Both the position numbers and the translations under genes were made by a program. This document shows positions 5,544 to 13,972 of a stretch of DNA of 64,000 bases, piece after piece (the first letter of the stretch is position 1; each line of letters begins with the position of its first letter). Under the pieces are notes generated by a model. It was not told where the DNA came from. It searched no databases and saw only the letters and a program-made list of their open reading frames with translations. Origin of the DNA: UBA935 sp031555615. GTDB taxonomy: Bacteria > Bacillota > Clostridia > Lachnospirales > Lachnospiraceae. The DNA is taken from the NCBI GenBank assembly GCA_031555615.1, contig JAVBUF010000005.1, forward strand, positions 1 through 64,000, in the 5' to 3' direction.

Positions 5544-7583
5544 TTATTTGTTCAAATCAATTTCCAGATCACCGGAGAAGATCATATCTTCTTTACCAAG
5601 TGCGCCGGGGATGATGGTGAAGGTATTGGAAATACCATCCTGTGAATCCTCGAAGGGCAGCTTGGATACGGAGGACAGGGATGCTACCGCGCCATGGGTA
5701 TCACGTCCGTGCATCGGGTTAGCACCCGGAGCAAAAGGCTGGCCGGCTTTACGTCCATCAGGTGTGGAACCGGTAGCTTTACCATAAACAACGTTAGAAG
5801 TAATGGTCAGAACGGACATGGTAGGGAAACCGTCTCTGTAGGTGTGGTGTCTTCTGATCATAGTCATGAACTTGGAAACAAGGTCATGAGCAATGGTATC
5901 AACACGGTCATCATCATTTCCGTATTTCGGGAAATCACCGGTGGTTTCGAACTCGGTAATGATTCCGTCTTCGTCTCTGATGGGCTTAACAGTTGCATAT
6001 TTGATAGCGGACAGAGAGTCGGCAACAACGGAAAGTCCGGCAATACCGGTAGCAAAGTATCTCTTTACATCTCTGTCATGAAGAGCCATCTGAGCTCTTT
6101 CGTAGCAGTATCTGTCATGCATATAATGGATAACGTTCAAGGTATTTACATATACATCTGCCAGCCACTCCATCATATCATAAAGGGCATCAACTACCTT
6201 ATCGTATTCCAGTACGTCGCCTTCATATTTACGGTACTTAGGCCCAACCTGTTTCTTGGTCTTCTCATCGATACCGCCGTTTAATGCGTAAAGCATACAT
6301 TTTGCAAGGTTAGCACGAGCACCGAAGAACTGCATTTCTTTACCAACTCTCATGGAGGATACGCAGCAGGCGATGGCATAATCATCACCGTGGGTTACTC
6401 TCATCAGTTCATCATTTTCATACTGGATGGAAGAGGTCAGGATTGACATCTTAGCACAGTATCTTTTAAAGTTCTCAGGCAGTCTGGGGGACCATAAAAC
6501 AGTCAGGTTGGGTTCCGGAGCAGCACCCAGAGTGGTTAGAGTGTGCAGGAAACGGAAGGTAGATTTGGAAACCATATGGCGTCCGTCAATACCAACACCG
6601 GCCAGTGATTCGGTTACCCATACCGGGTCGCCGGAGAATAAACCATTGTACTCGGGAGTACGGGCAAATTTGATTAATCTTAACTTCATAATGAAGTGAT
6701 CGAAGAATTCCTGAATCTGTTCTTCGGTAAAGGTTCCTTCAGCCAGATCGCGCTCGGCATATACATCAAGGAAGGTGGAAGTACGTCCTAAGGACATAGC
6801 AGCACCATTTTGTTCTTTAACAGCGGCCAGGTATCCGAAATAAGTAGCCTGAATTGCTTCCTTTACATTGGTGGAAGGTTTGGAAATATCACAGCCATAA
6901 GAAGCAGCCATTTGCTTCATTTGCTTCAGAGCAACAATCTGCTCACTGATTTCTTCACGTAAGCGAATTACTTCATCGGTCATTACGCGGCCGGTAGAGT
7001 CCTTCTGAGCCAGTTTGTCTTCGATCAAACGATCGATACCGTACAGAGCGATACGTCTGTAATCGCCGATAATACGTCCGCGGCCGTAAGCATCGGGAAG
7101 ACCGGTAATAACATGGGAAGAACGGCAAGCTCTCATATCTTCATTGTAAGCGTCAAAACAGCCGGCATTATGGGTTTTTCTGTGGGTAGAGAAAAATTCA
7201 CTGATTTCAGGATCTACTTCATAACCATTGTCGCTGCAAGCTTTTTCAGCCATTCTGATACCGCCGTAAGGCTGCATGGAACGTTTGAAGGGCTTGTCTG
7301 TCTGGAATCCAACGATGGTTTCCTTATCTTTGTTCAAGTAACCGGGTCCGTGGGAAACGATGGTGGAAACAACCTTGGTATCCATATCCAATACACCGCC
7401 GGCTTCTCTTTCCTGTTTGCTCAGGTCTAAAACCTGTTCCCATAAATCCTTTGTGTTCTGTGTAGCATCGGCAAGGAAGGAATCATCACCATCATAAGGA
7501 TGGTAATTTTTCTGGATAAAATCACGAACATTGATTTCATTTTCCCATTTGCCGCCTACAAAATCTTTCCATTCTGGTCTCAT
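5544..7583 (-). CDS. pflB: Pyruvate formate-lyase core lacking the glycyl-radical domain
   Basis: The 679-aa product covers the PFL barrel. The catalytic pair is Cys406-Cys407 in ACCVSSMRVGKEMQFFG, and substrate-site signatures such as PYGGIRMAE and TPDGRKAGQPFAPGANPMHGR are intact. PFL converts pyruvate and CoA to acetyl-CoA and formate in the cytoplasm of anaerobes. Normal length is about 740-760 aa; this one ends at ALGKEDMIFSGDLEIDLNK, just where the glycyl domain should start. Activity therefore should need the separate domain at 5024-5269 together with PflA. AGGAGG precedes the ATG. No internal frameshift or stop is visible, and the downstream genes have their own ribosome sites, so the split looks settled rather than an accident of sequencing. 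Confidence 0.95.
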   Translation of the reverse strand: MRPEWKDFVGGKWENEINVRDFIQKNYHPYDGDDSFLADATQNTKDLWEQVLDLSKQEREAGGVLDMDTKVVSTIVSHGPGYLNKDKETIVGFQTDKPFKRSMQPYGGIRMAEKACSDNGYEVDPEISEFFSTHRKTHNAGCFDAYNEDMRACRSSHVITGLPDAYGRGRIIGDYRRIALYGIDRLIEDKLAQKDSTGRVMTDEVIRLREEISEQIVALKQMKQMAASYGCDISKPSTNVKEAIQATYFGYLAAVKEQNGAAMSLGRTSTFLDVYAERDLAEGTFTEEQIQEFFDHFIMKLRLIKFARTPEYNGLFSGDPVWVTESLAGVGIDGRHMVSKSTFRFLHTLTTLGAAPEPNLTVLWSPRLPENFKRYCAKMSILTSSIQYENDELMRVTHGDDYAIACCVSSMRVGKEMQFFGARANLAKCMLYALNGGIDEKTKKQVGPKYRKYEGDVLEYDKVVDALYDMMEWLADVYVNTLNVIHYMHDRYCYERAQMALHDRDVKRYFATGIAGLSVVADSLSAIKYATVKPIRDEDGIITEFETTGDFPKYGNDDDRVDTIAHDLVSKFMTMIRRHHTYRDGFPTMSVLTITSNVVYGKATGSTPDGRKAGQPFAPGANPMHGRDTHGAVASLSSVSKLPFEDSQDGISNTFTIIPGALGKEDMIFSGDLEIDLNK

Positions 7584-7643
7584 TTTGTACAGCCTCCTAA
7601 TTTAATATAATCGATTAAAAAATATTTGTAATCTCGTACAGTT

Positions 7644-7673
7644 ATTATATGTTAAAGATGATGGCACAGTCAA
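7644..7673 (-). promoter_or_regulatory. Predicted promoter of the pfl locus
   Basis: Minus strand TTGACT (7673-7668), 18-bp spacer, TATAAT (7649-7644), leaving a leader of about 55 bases before pflB. A TGTAC/GTACA repeat lies upstream near 7683-7700; I could not match it to a known Rex or FNR site. Confidence 0.6.
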
Positions 7674-7823
7674 GGGAAGTAGTGTACTTTTTCGTGTACA
7701 AAGCAGGAAGTTTGGGGAATTTTTTAAATATTTGCATAATTTTTCATTTTCAGGTAAGGCTTGCAAGTAAAGAAACAAAGTATTATACTGAATCTAGTTT
7801 TTAAATCAAAGGAGGTAAAGCAG

Positions 7824-8015
7824 ATGGCAGAGATTTCTAAGGATATGACAATCGGCGAGATGTTGAACGCCAATCCTAATATAGCGCCTGTTTTAATGGA
7901 AGCAGGTATGCATTGTCTGGGTTGTCCTTCCGCCCAGGGAGAAACGCTGGAAGAAGCAGCGATGGTACATGGTTTGGATGTAGCACAGCTGATGGAAAAA
8001 ATTGCAGCAGTGTAA
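7824..8015 (+). CDS. DUF1858 redox-disulfide domain protein
   Basis: The ATG at 7824 follows AAAGGAGGTAA and gives 63 aa, nearly the whole of a DUF1858 domain (the small redox-disulfide domain often found near hybrid cluster proteins). It contains ITIGEML-like ISKDMTIGEMLNANPNIAPVLMEAGMHC and the conserved CLGC pair, followed by TLEEAAMVHGLD. Such proteins are thought to handle thiol/disulfide or nitrosative stress chemistry; the precise role is not known. It stands alone, divergent from pflB. The upstream in-frame ATG at 7761 lacks a ribosome site. Confidence 0.85.
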   Translation: MAEISKDMTIGEMLNANPNIAPVLMEAGMHCLGCPSAQGETLEEAAMVHGLDVAQLMEKIAAV

Positions 8016-8035
8016 GTTCTTTAAGAGTTGAAAAA

Positions 8036-8069
8036 CGCAGCCGGTCAATCATCATGATGACCGGCTGCG
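8036..8069 (-). terminator. Terminator of mecA (minus strand)
   Basis: CGCAGCCGGTCA (8036-8047) and TGACCGGCTGCG (8058-8069) form a perfect 12-bp stem. The T-run (TTTTT) follows on the minus strand, so it ends the mecA transcript; on the plus strand it may act weakly on the DUF1858 gene. Confidence 0.8.
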
Positions 8070-8112
8070 GCTGCGTTATAGGTGGGCCCCCGCGGGCACA
8101 CGCTAAATTTTA

Positions 8113-8904
8113 CTATATTTGTGATAACTCCTGAATTGCTGTATTTTTAACAATGGGTTCAAAATGTTCTTCTAAAAAGGCCTCGGAAGCATATACGCTT
8201 TTCTCCGGAGTTCCGTATTCGGACAGTACATTACATACTTTATTGAAGCTGGAAGGGGAAAGATTACTTTTGGTAATAACCAGTACGAAACGTTCATCCT
8301 TCTGCTTTTTATAAAGTGAATTTACACCCTGGTATAAATTTGCCAAAACATGAGATAAGCGGATCACCGTGTGCAGGGAGTCAAAAGAATAAATTCTGGT
8401 CAACTCCTGATTGTTTGAAATTAAAGGCTTTTTATCGGATAAATTATCTTTTAAGCCGGATTTGGGTTCGGCATCTATGGTAGGAAGATTATCATCTTCA
8501 TCAGAAATATCCGTAAAATGGTTATCCTGTATTTTCTTGAATAAATCAAGGACATCATCAGCACCATCTGCCAGGGACTCCATCATCTCATCCAAATCAT
8601 TATTTTCATCATGAACAGAAGGGGCAAATTTGGAAAAACGGGTATCCAATTCTTCGGGGTCTTCTACTTTGGTAATAATTAATATGATGCATTCGGAGCT
8701 TAAAGGAATCGCTTCTATCATCAGCGGAATATCTTCCGCTTCAAAACCAAATTCAAAAGAAGCCTGCTGCATCATATCACGAAACAAGCTTTTAGCCTTT
8801 TCTGTACCATAAGCCAATTCACTTAACTTTAATTCTCTATCAGCTAGATCCTCACGCGTAAGGGTACAGCGAATCTGATGATCATTTACTCTTTCTATTT
8901 TCAT
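8113..8904 (-). CDS. mecA: Adaptor protein MecA
   Basis: This 263-aa protein starts MKIERVNDHQIRCTLTREDLADRELKLSELAYGTEKA, the typical N-terminal substrate-binding domain of MecA, with FEFGFEAEDIPLMIEAIPLSSE following. An acidic, low-complexity linker (about residues 95-160) separates it from a C-terminal domain of the type that docks on ClpC. MecA delivers specific proteins to the ClpCP protease and, in Bacillus, restrains competence. The linker makes it somewhat longer than the roughly 220-aa Bacillus protein. It is a monocistronic gene between a possible promoter near 9005-9031 and a strong terminator. Confidence 0.85.
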   Translation of the reverse strand: MKIERVNDHQIRCTLTREDLADRELKLSELAYGTEKAKSLFRDMMQQASFEFGFEAEDIPLMIEAIPLSSECIILIITKVEDPEELDTRFSKFAPSVHDENNDLDEMMESLADGADDVLDLFKKIQDNHFTDISDEDDNLPTIDAEPKSGLKDNLSDKKPLISNNQELTRIYSFDSLHTVIRLSHVLANLYQGVNSLYKKQKDERFVLVITKSNLSPSSFNKVCNVLSEYGTPEKSVYASEAFLEEHFEPIVKNTAIQELSQI

Positions 8905-9554
8905 ATTATCACATCCTTACTATATAAGATACTGTCAATTTGTTTTTTGGTGCTACAATTATAAGTATAATACAGCAATCTTAAGTTACACTTTATACTT
9001 TAATATTATACTTTAAGGGTGTTTAAGTCAATAGGACAGAACACAGTTTAAAAAAATTTAATAATTATTCCTGATATTGGTAAAAATTTACAAAAAAAGT
9101 AAAAAAAGTATTGATATTTTTGTTGACAATATATATAATACCAATATGAGATGAAAAAAGGAGTAGATATTATATTCCTTTGGGCAATCGGTATCGAAGG
9201 GAGGATAGACCGATTTATAGTTCTTAAAATTTAAAACCAGAATCTATATTTTAGTATCGTTTGCCGTTCGGCACTTTTGGCGATATTAGAATAGTCTTAC
9301 AAGCGCGTGCTTGTCGCAAATGATTTTCTCAATGGTTTTCCTGGTAATTCACTAATAATTCACTTGTTATTCAAATAAAGCAGAAGTAAGCGTGATACAC
9401 GTCCGCATCTCATTTTACTATTATCTTAGTATCGTCAAACATTTATAAAAGTATAAGCACTTTTATTATGAAATTATGAAATGATTATTTTTCCATGACA
9501 TATCACGATAGTCCTTTTGGTCTTATTGGAAATATAATCGCAAGGAGGTATTTT
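8905..9554 (+). other. 650-base gap: mecA promoter region and a long structured leader or ncRNA
   Basis: No coding frame here is convincing. The left part holds a possible minus-strand mecA promoter: TTGACT (9031-9026) and TATAAT (9010-9005) with a short 15-bp spacer. From a plus-strand promoter at 9123 to the gene at 9555, about 400 bases could fold into several small stems: AATCGGT/ACCGATT around 9185-9213, TATCG/CGATA enclosing GCCG/CGGC around 9255-9285, and ACAAGC/GCTTGT around 9300-9315. This could be a long regulatory leader for the 71-aa gene or an independent RNA. I do not recognise a known riboswitch or RNA family. Confidence 0.4.
9123..9150 (+). promoter_or_regulatory. Promoter at the head of the structured leader
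   Basis: TTGACA (9123-9128), a 16-bp spacer and TATGAG (9145-9150). The -35 is perfect and the -10 is weak. It is the only good plus-strand promoter I see in this gap. Confidence 0.45.
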
Positions 9555-9770
9555 ATGACTACATCTGATAAAAATCAACCGACAATTTTATCCCTTTTAG
9601 AAAATAGTCAAAAAAAGGGAGTTGCGCTTTACTTAAACGGTCGTTCGGCAACACCGGATGAGATAGCTGATTGTTGTGTTAATGAAGAAACCTTATATAT
9701 GCCGGATTATGTTATGGATGACGCCGGTATTTTAAAGGAAATCAGATACGATAAAATAACATTCAATTAG
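9555..9770 (+). CDS. Hypothetical 71-aa protein
   Basis: The ATG at 9555 follows CAAGGAGGTA with good spacing; the longer frame from 9495 has no ribosome site. The protein is soluble and slightly acidic, with MTTSDKNQPTILSLLENSQK, then GVALYLNGRSATPDEIADCCV and a C-terminal MDDAGILKEIRYDKITFN. The two adjacent cysteines are its only striking residues. I do not recognise a family. A leader of about 400 bases precedes it, which is unusual for so short a gene. Confidence 0.6.
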   Translation: MTTSDKNQPTILSLLENSQKKGVALYLNGRSATPDEIADCCVNEETLYMPDYVMDDAGILKEIRYDKITFN

Positions 9771-9856
9771 AATAAAAATATAGGAAAGTGTTGATTATGA
9801 AAAGGAGAAAACCCCAAATTCACCGCGCAAATAATCGAAAAATGTAAAAAATGGTA

Positions 9857-9885
9857 ATGACGTAGTAAGGATAGTCTGATATAAT
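9857..9885 (+). promoter_or_regulatory. Predicted promoter of the GH18 gene
   Basis: ATGACG (9857-9862), a 17-bp spacer and TATAAT (9880-9885), about 25 bases before the ATG at 9911. Confidence 0.5.
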
Positions 9886-9910
9886 ATAGGACGATTGGAG
9901 GGTTATAAGA

Positions 9911-11605
9911 ATGAAGAAAAAGCTAGTTCCAATAATAATTGCAATCGTCCTTATTATTGTGGTTGCCATAGTAGGATTAGGGGGTCAGATTTTAGAAAAA
10001 TACTCCTACTCCAAAGAAAAGGCGGATTTATCATCTTATTATAACATACAGAGTGAAACGGATGTTGCCATTATTCTACAGGATTCCATCATTGAAGAAA
10101 AAGCCAAGTTGCTGGAGGGTACCTATTATTTTGATTTAGATACCGTTCACAAATATTTTAATGAAAGATTTTATGAAGATAAGAATGAGAATCTTCTTTT
10201 ATATACGCTTCCCGATGATATCATCAGAACTCAGATCGGCACAAAGACTGTCAGCGGTAAAGCCGGAGAGGATAACCGGGATTATGTGGTGGCCAGATAT
10301 GAAGGAGAGGTTCTTTATATTGCTGCAGATTACGTAAAAGAATATACCAACTTTTCTTATGAACCATTTCAAAATCCGGATCGGATGCAGGTTTATACGA
10401 AATGGGATGAAAGAAAAACCGCCAAGATCAACAAGGACACGGCAGTCCGGCTGAAGGGCGGCATTAAGAGCGAAATATTAACCGAAGTGGTTCTTGACGA
10501 TAAGATGATTGTCTTGGAGCAGATGGAAACCTGGTGCAAAGTGAAAACCAGAGATGGCTTTATCGGATACGTGGAAAACAAAAGGTTATCGGACGTAATC
10601 AGCGAAAAGCCGATACCCCTGACCGATTACGAAGAACCGGTTTATGTATCCCAGACCAGAGATCACAAGATCAGTTTGGGGTGGCATGTGGTAGCCGGAA
10701 TATCGGGGAATGATACTATTTATGAAGTGACCGCCAAGACAAAGGGCCTTAATGTAATTTCTCCGACGTGGTTTATGTTAAGTGATAATGAAGGAAATTT
10801 TACCAGCTTTGCCACCAGCCAGTACGTGAACATTGCTCACGATATGGGACTGGAAGTGTGGGCGCTGGTTGAAAATATTCAGTATAAGAATGAGTTGAAT
10901 ATGTATGAATTGCTGTCTTCAACTTCCAAACGAAAGGTATTGATTGATAATTTAATTGCCGAAGCGTTAAACTATGATCTGGATGGGATTAATATTGACT
11001 TTGAAGAAATCAATACAGATGCGGGAGAACATTTCATACAGTTTATCAGAGAACTGTCCATCCCCTGCAGGGAGCATGGCCTGGTGCTTTCCATAGATAA
11101 TTATGTTCCTTATCAGTATAACGACCACTATAACCGCAAAGAACAGGGGATAGTGGCTGATTATGTAATCATTATGGGATACGACGAGCATTATGCCGGC
11201 GGAAACGAGGCTGGCAGTGTAGCATCCATAAATTATGTGGAAAACGGCATAGCCAAAACAGTGGAACAGGTACCGGCGGAGAAAGTTATCAACGCAGTCC
11301 CCTTTTATACCAGAATATGGGAAACAGCAGGAGCAACTGTCACCAGCCAGGCAGTGGGAATGGAAATGGCCGATGAGTGGGTTGCCAATCACGCATTAGA
11401 ACGGGTGTGGGATGAGGAAACCTGTCAGAACTATTGCGAATATACTTCCGGCGGAAGCAGATTTCAGGCATGGCTGGAGGATGAAGAATCTTTAAAAGTA
11501 AAGTTTAATGTAATGAAAAATTACGGAATAGGCGGGGTGGCATTCTGGCGTCTCGGTTTTGAAAAAGCCGATGTCTGGGATGCGGTGGAAGAATATCTGA
11601 ACTAA
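9911..11605 (+). CDS. Membrane-anchored GH18 glycosyl hydrolase with SH3 domain
   Basis: The 564-aa protein has one N-terminal membrane helix (about residues 5-27), a region with two alpha/beta segments, a bacterial SH3-like domain (about 170-225, AVRLKGGIKSEIL to GFIGYVENKRLS), and a GH18 barrel from about 255 to the end. The catalytic motif is DGINIDFEE with Asp362 and Glu364; the proton donor Glu is kept. This layout resembles the YaaH/SleL group that cleaves N-acetylglucosamine linkages in spore cortex or cell wall. Together with the cwlD-like gene 65 bases downstream it suggests a sporulation or germination role (inference). GGAGGG precedes the ATG. Confidence 0.85.
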   Translation: MKKKLVPIIIAIVLIIVVAIVGLGGQILEKYSYSKEKADLSSYYNIQSETDVAIILQDSIIEEKAKLLEGTYYFDLDTVHKYFNERFYEDKNENLLLYTLPDDIIRTQIGTKTVSGKAGEDNRDYVVARYEGEVLYIAADYVKEYTNFSYEPFQNPDRMQVYTKWDERKTAKINKDTAVRLKGGIKSEILTEVVLDDKMIVLEQMETWCKVKTRDGFIGYVENKRLSDVISEKPIPLTDYEEPVYVSQTRDHKISLGWHVVAGISGNDTIYEVTAKTKGLNVISPTWFMLSDNEGNFTSFATSQYVNIAHDMGLEVWALVENIQYKNELNMYELLSSTSKRKVLIDNLIAEALNYDLDGINIDFEEINTDAGEHFIQFIRELSIPCREHGLVLSIDNYVPYQYNDHYNRKEQGIVADYVIIMGYDEHYAGGNEAGSVASINYVENGIAKTVEQVPAEKVINAVPFYTRIWETAGATVTSQAVGMEMADEWVANHALERVWDEETCQNYCEYTSGGSRFQAWLEDEESLKVKFNVMKNYGIGGVAFWRLGFEKADVWDAVEEYLN

Positions 11606-11669
11606 AATAGATGCATATAGTGTCAAAACGTCTCATAATTTATAGGGAAGCGGTACAAGAGGCGGATTT

Positions 11670-12374
11670 ATGGCAAATATGCAGGGACGGGTAATAAAGA
11701 TATTGATGGCGGTCATTCTTTTGACCTCCATGTATTTTGTAGCAAGAGAAGGGGCGGCTTATGTAAATTCTGTTCGGGTGGAAACCGAAAAGCAGCCTTG
11801 TGTGATAATTGATGCCGGCCATGGCGGCAGGGATCCCGGAAAACTGGGTATCAACGGAAGTCAGGAGAAGGATATTAATCTGGCAATTGCGCAGAAATTA
11901 AAAAAATTCCTGGAAGCGCAGGATATCAGAGTGGTTATGACCAGAGAAACAGATGCCGGGCTTTATGATGAGTCGGCATCAAACAAAAAGGTACAGGATA
12001 TGAAAAGACGGCTTGCCATTATTGATCAGGAGGAGCCGATATTGGTGGTGAGCATTCATCAAAACAGTTACCCGGCAGAGAATGTGCATGGGGCACAGGT
12101 ATTTTACTATACCACCAGCACCGTCGGCAAAGAGCTGGCGGATATCTTGCAGAAAAGATTAGCCAAGGATTTAGATCCCGAGAATCGCAGAGCGGCAAAG
12201 GGGAACGACAGCTATTATTTACTGAAGAAAACAGCGTTTCCCATTGCCATTATCGAATGTGGATTTTTAACCAACAGCAAAGAGGCGGAGAAACTGAGTA
12301 CGGATATTTATCAGGAAAAGGTAGCATGGTCTGTTCATATGGGAATTATACAATATATAAATAGTCAAAAATAA
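11670..12374 (+). CDS. cwlD: N-acetylmuramoyl-L-alanine amidase, CwlD-like
   Basis: The 234-aa product has an N-terminal signal-anchor (about 10-26) and an Amidase_3 domain. The zinc ligands can be seen: His51 in IIDAGHGGRDPG, Glu66 in GSQEKDINL, His in VSIHQNSY, and the catalytic Glu in IIECGFLTN. Length and single-domain architecture match CwlD (237 aa in Bacillus), which removes peptides to make muramic-delta-lactam in spore cortex. It follows the GH18 gene on the same strand after 64 bases and is probably co-transcribed. A vegetative cell-wall amidase is the alternative. Confidence 0.85.
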   Translation: MANMQGRVIKILMAVILLTSMYFVAREGAAYVNSVRVETEKQPCVIIDAGHGGRDPGKLGINGSQEKDINLAIAQKLKKFLEAQDIRVVMTRETDAGLYDESASNKKVQDMKRRLAIIDQEEPILVVSIHQNSYPAENVHGAQVFYYTTSTVGKELADILQKRLAKDLDPENRRAAKGNDSYYLLKKTAFPIAIIECGFLTNSKEAEKLSTDIYQEKVAWSVHMGIIQYINSQK

Positions 12375-12454
12375 AAAAATATGATAAAATAACATAAATA
12401 AAATTCGGTAAAAAGTCCTCCGAAGCGGACACAGAGAAATAATAGGAGCCGGTT

Positions 12455-13540
12455 ATGGATACAAAAATCGTAAAAATTGACGGAACACTGGCGGATGAGG
12501 AAAAAATAAAAGCAGCCGGAATGGTCATAAAAGCCGGCGGTCTGGTAGCGTTTCCTACAGAAACTGTGTATGGCTTAGGCGGCGATGCATTAAATGCTGA
12601 TTCGGCTGAAAAAATTTATGCAGCCAAAGGGCGGCCTTCCGACAATCCGCTGATAATACATATATGCAGGATAGAGGATTTAACGGTGATTGCCAAAGAT
12701 ATCCCAGGGACAGCGTATAGATTGGCAGAACAATTTTGGCCCGGCCCCTTTACCATGATATTTCGTAAGGCAGACTGCGTTCCGGCAAGTACCACAGGCG
12801 GACTGGATACAGTGGCTGTGCGGATGCCCGCACATAATGCGGCACTTAAGCTGATTGCCGCGGCCGGTGGATTTATAGCGGCCCCCAGTGCCAATTTATC
12901 AGGCAGACCAAGTCCTACCATTGCCCGATATGTGATTGAAGATATGAACGGCCGGATTGATATGATATTGGATGGTGGCGAGGCAGACATCGGACTGGAG
13001 TCCACTATTTTAGATATGACAGCAATGGTGCCGCTGATCTTGCGGCCAGGTTACGTTACGGTTCAGATGCTTGCAGATATATTGGGGGAAGTAGCGGTTG
13101 ATCAGACAATGATGCAGGCAGACGCAAAAGAACCTCCCAAAGCACCGGGAATGAAATACCGGCACTATGCACCCCAGGGGAAATTGACCATCGTGGAAGG
13201 CAATGAAGATAAAGTGCTTTCTTATATTAACCGGCAGATTGAGAAAGACCGGGCGGCCGGAATGAAAACCGGTGTAATCGCCACAGCGGAAACTGCGGGT
13301 GATTACATTGCTGACAGTGTTAAGAATGTTGGCAGCAGAGAAGATGAACATTTTATAGCCAAACAGCTGTTTCGCATTTTGCGGGAATTTGACGATGAAA
13401 AAACAGCGGTTATTTATGCCGAAGCTTTTGCCCGCAGTGGGCTGGGACAAGCTATTATGAATAGATTGTTAAAAGCAGCAGGGCATCAAGTGATAACATT
13501 GAAACAGGAGGAAAATAACAATGATAGCAATGGGCAGTGA
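12455..13540 (+). CDS. Threonylcarbamoyl-AMP synthase (Sua5 type)
   Basis: The protein (361 aa) has an N-terminal YrdC domain (KAGGLVAFPTETVYGLGGDAL, then AAKGRPSDNPLIIH and AAPSANLSGRPSPT) and a C-terminal Sua5 domain starting around residue 225 after the APGMKYRHYAP linker. It makes threonylcarbamoyl-AMP from threonine, bicarbonate and ATP for the t6A37 modification of ANN-decoding tRNAs. The two-domain length is the Sua5/YwlC form. It overlaps the start of rpiB by 20 bases, so translation is probably coupled; the Sua5-RpiB-Upp order is common in Bacillota. Confidence 0.95.
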   Translation: MDTKIVKIDGTLADEEKIKAAGMVIKAGGLVAFPTETVYGLGGDALNADSAEKIYAAKGRPSDNPLIIHICRIEDLTVIAKDIPGTAYRLAEQFWPGPFTMIFRKADCVPASTTGGLDTVAVRMPAHNAALKLIAAAGGFIAAPSANLSGRPSPTIARYVIEDMNGRIDMILDGGEADIGLESTILDMTAMVPLILRPGYVTVQMLADILGEVAVDQTMMQADAKEPPKAPGMKYRHYAPQGKLTIVEGNEDKVLSYINRQIEKDRAAGMKTGVIATAETAGDYIADSVKNVGSREDEHFIAKQLFRILREFDDEKTAVIYAEAFARSGLGQAIMNRLLKAAGHQVITLKQEENNNDSNGQ

Positions 13541-13949
13541 TCATGGCGGCTACGATTTGAAAATGGCAATAGCCGAACATTTAAAAACGAAAGGAATTTC
13601 TTTTAAGGATTACGGATGTTTTGACAAGCAGTCTTGTGATTATCCTGATTTTGGAAAGGCAGCGGCAGCGGCAGTGGCAGACGGAGAGTGTGAAAGAGGT
13701 ATTTTGGTGTGTACAACCGGAATCGGTATTTCCATTACGGCTAATAAAGTCCCCGGGGTACGCTGCGCTTTTTGTACAGACCCTTATCTGGCGAAAATGA
13801 CCAGAGAACATAATGATGCCAATATGTTGGCTTTGGGAGGCGGCATTACGGGTGTAAATCTGGCCTTGGAAATTGTGGATACTTTTTTGAATACTCCTTT
13901 TTCGGGAGAGGAAAAGCATCAGAGAAGAATCGATAAAATAGAAAAATAA
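13521..13949 (+). CDS. rpiB: Ribose 5-phosphate isomerase B
   Basis: The 142-aa product begins MIAMGSDHGGYDLKMAIAEHLK and contains GILVCTTGIGISITANKVPGVRCA and REHNDANMLALGGG, the RpiB/LacAB fold signatures including the active-site Cys region. It interconverts ribose 5-phosphate and ribulose 5-phosphate in the pentose phosphate pathway. CAGGAGGAAAATAACA leads to the ATG inside the end of the sua5 gene. The ribose phosphate it supplies feeds PRPP and the uracil phosphoribosyltransferase encoded next. Confidence 0.95.
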   Translation: MIAMGSDHGGYDLKMAIAEHLKTKGISFKDYGCFDKQSCDYPDFGKAAAAAVADGECERGILVCTTGIGISITANKVPGVRCAFCTDPYLAKMTREHNDANMLALGGGITGVNLALEIVDTFLNTPFSGEEKHQRRIDKIEK

Positions 13950-13972
13950 CTTACACAGGAGGAAGAAAGCTA

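Noticed and set aside
5024..5544. Split PFL as a simple sequencing frameshift
   Set aside because: The free domain is 275 bases away in another frame with its own ribosome site, and the space between holds a different coding frame and two hairpins. One indel would not restore a normal PFL.
5694..6284. 196-aa plus-strand frame opposite pflB
   Set aside because: It is antisense to the conserved PFL barrel, has no promoter or ribosome site, and its composition follows from the opposite strand.
8036..8110. Terminator for the DUF1858 gene on the plus strand
   Set aside because: The stem is perfect but the T-run lies on the minus strand; on the plus strand GC-rich sequence follows.
13010..13450. 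146-aa minus-strand frame opposite the Sua5 gene
   Set aside because: Antisense shadow with no ribosome site or known domain.
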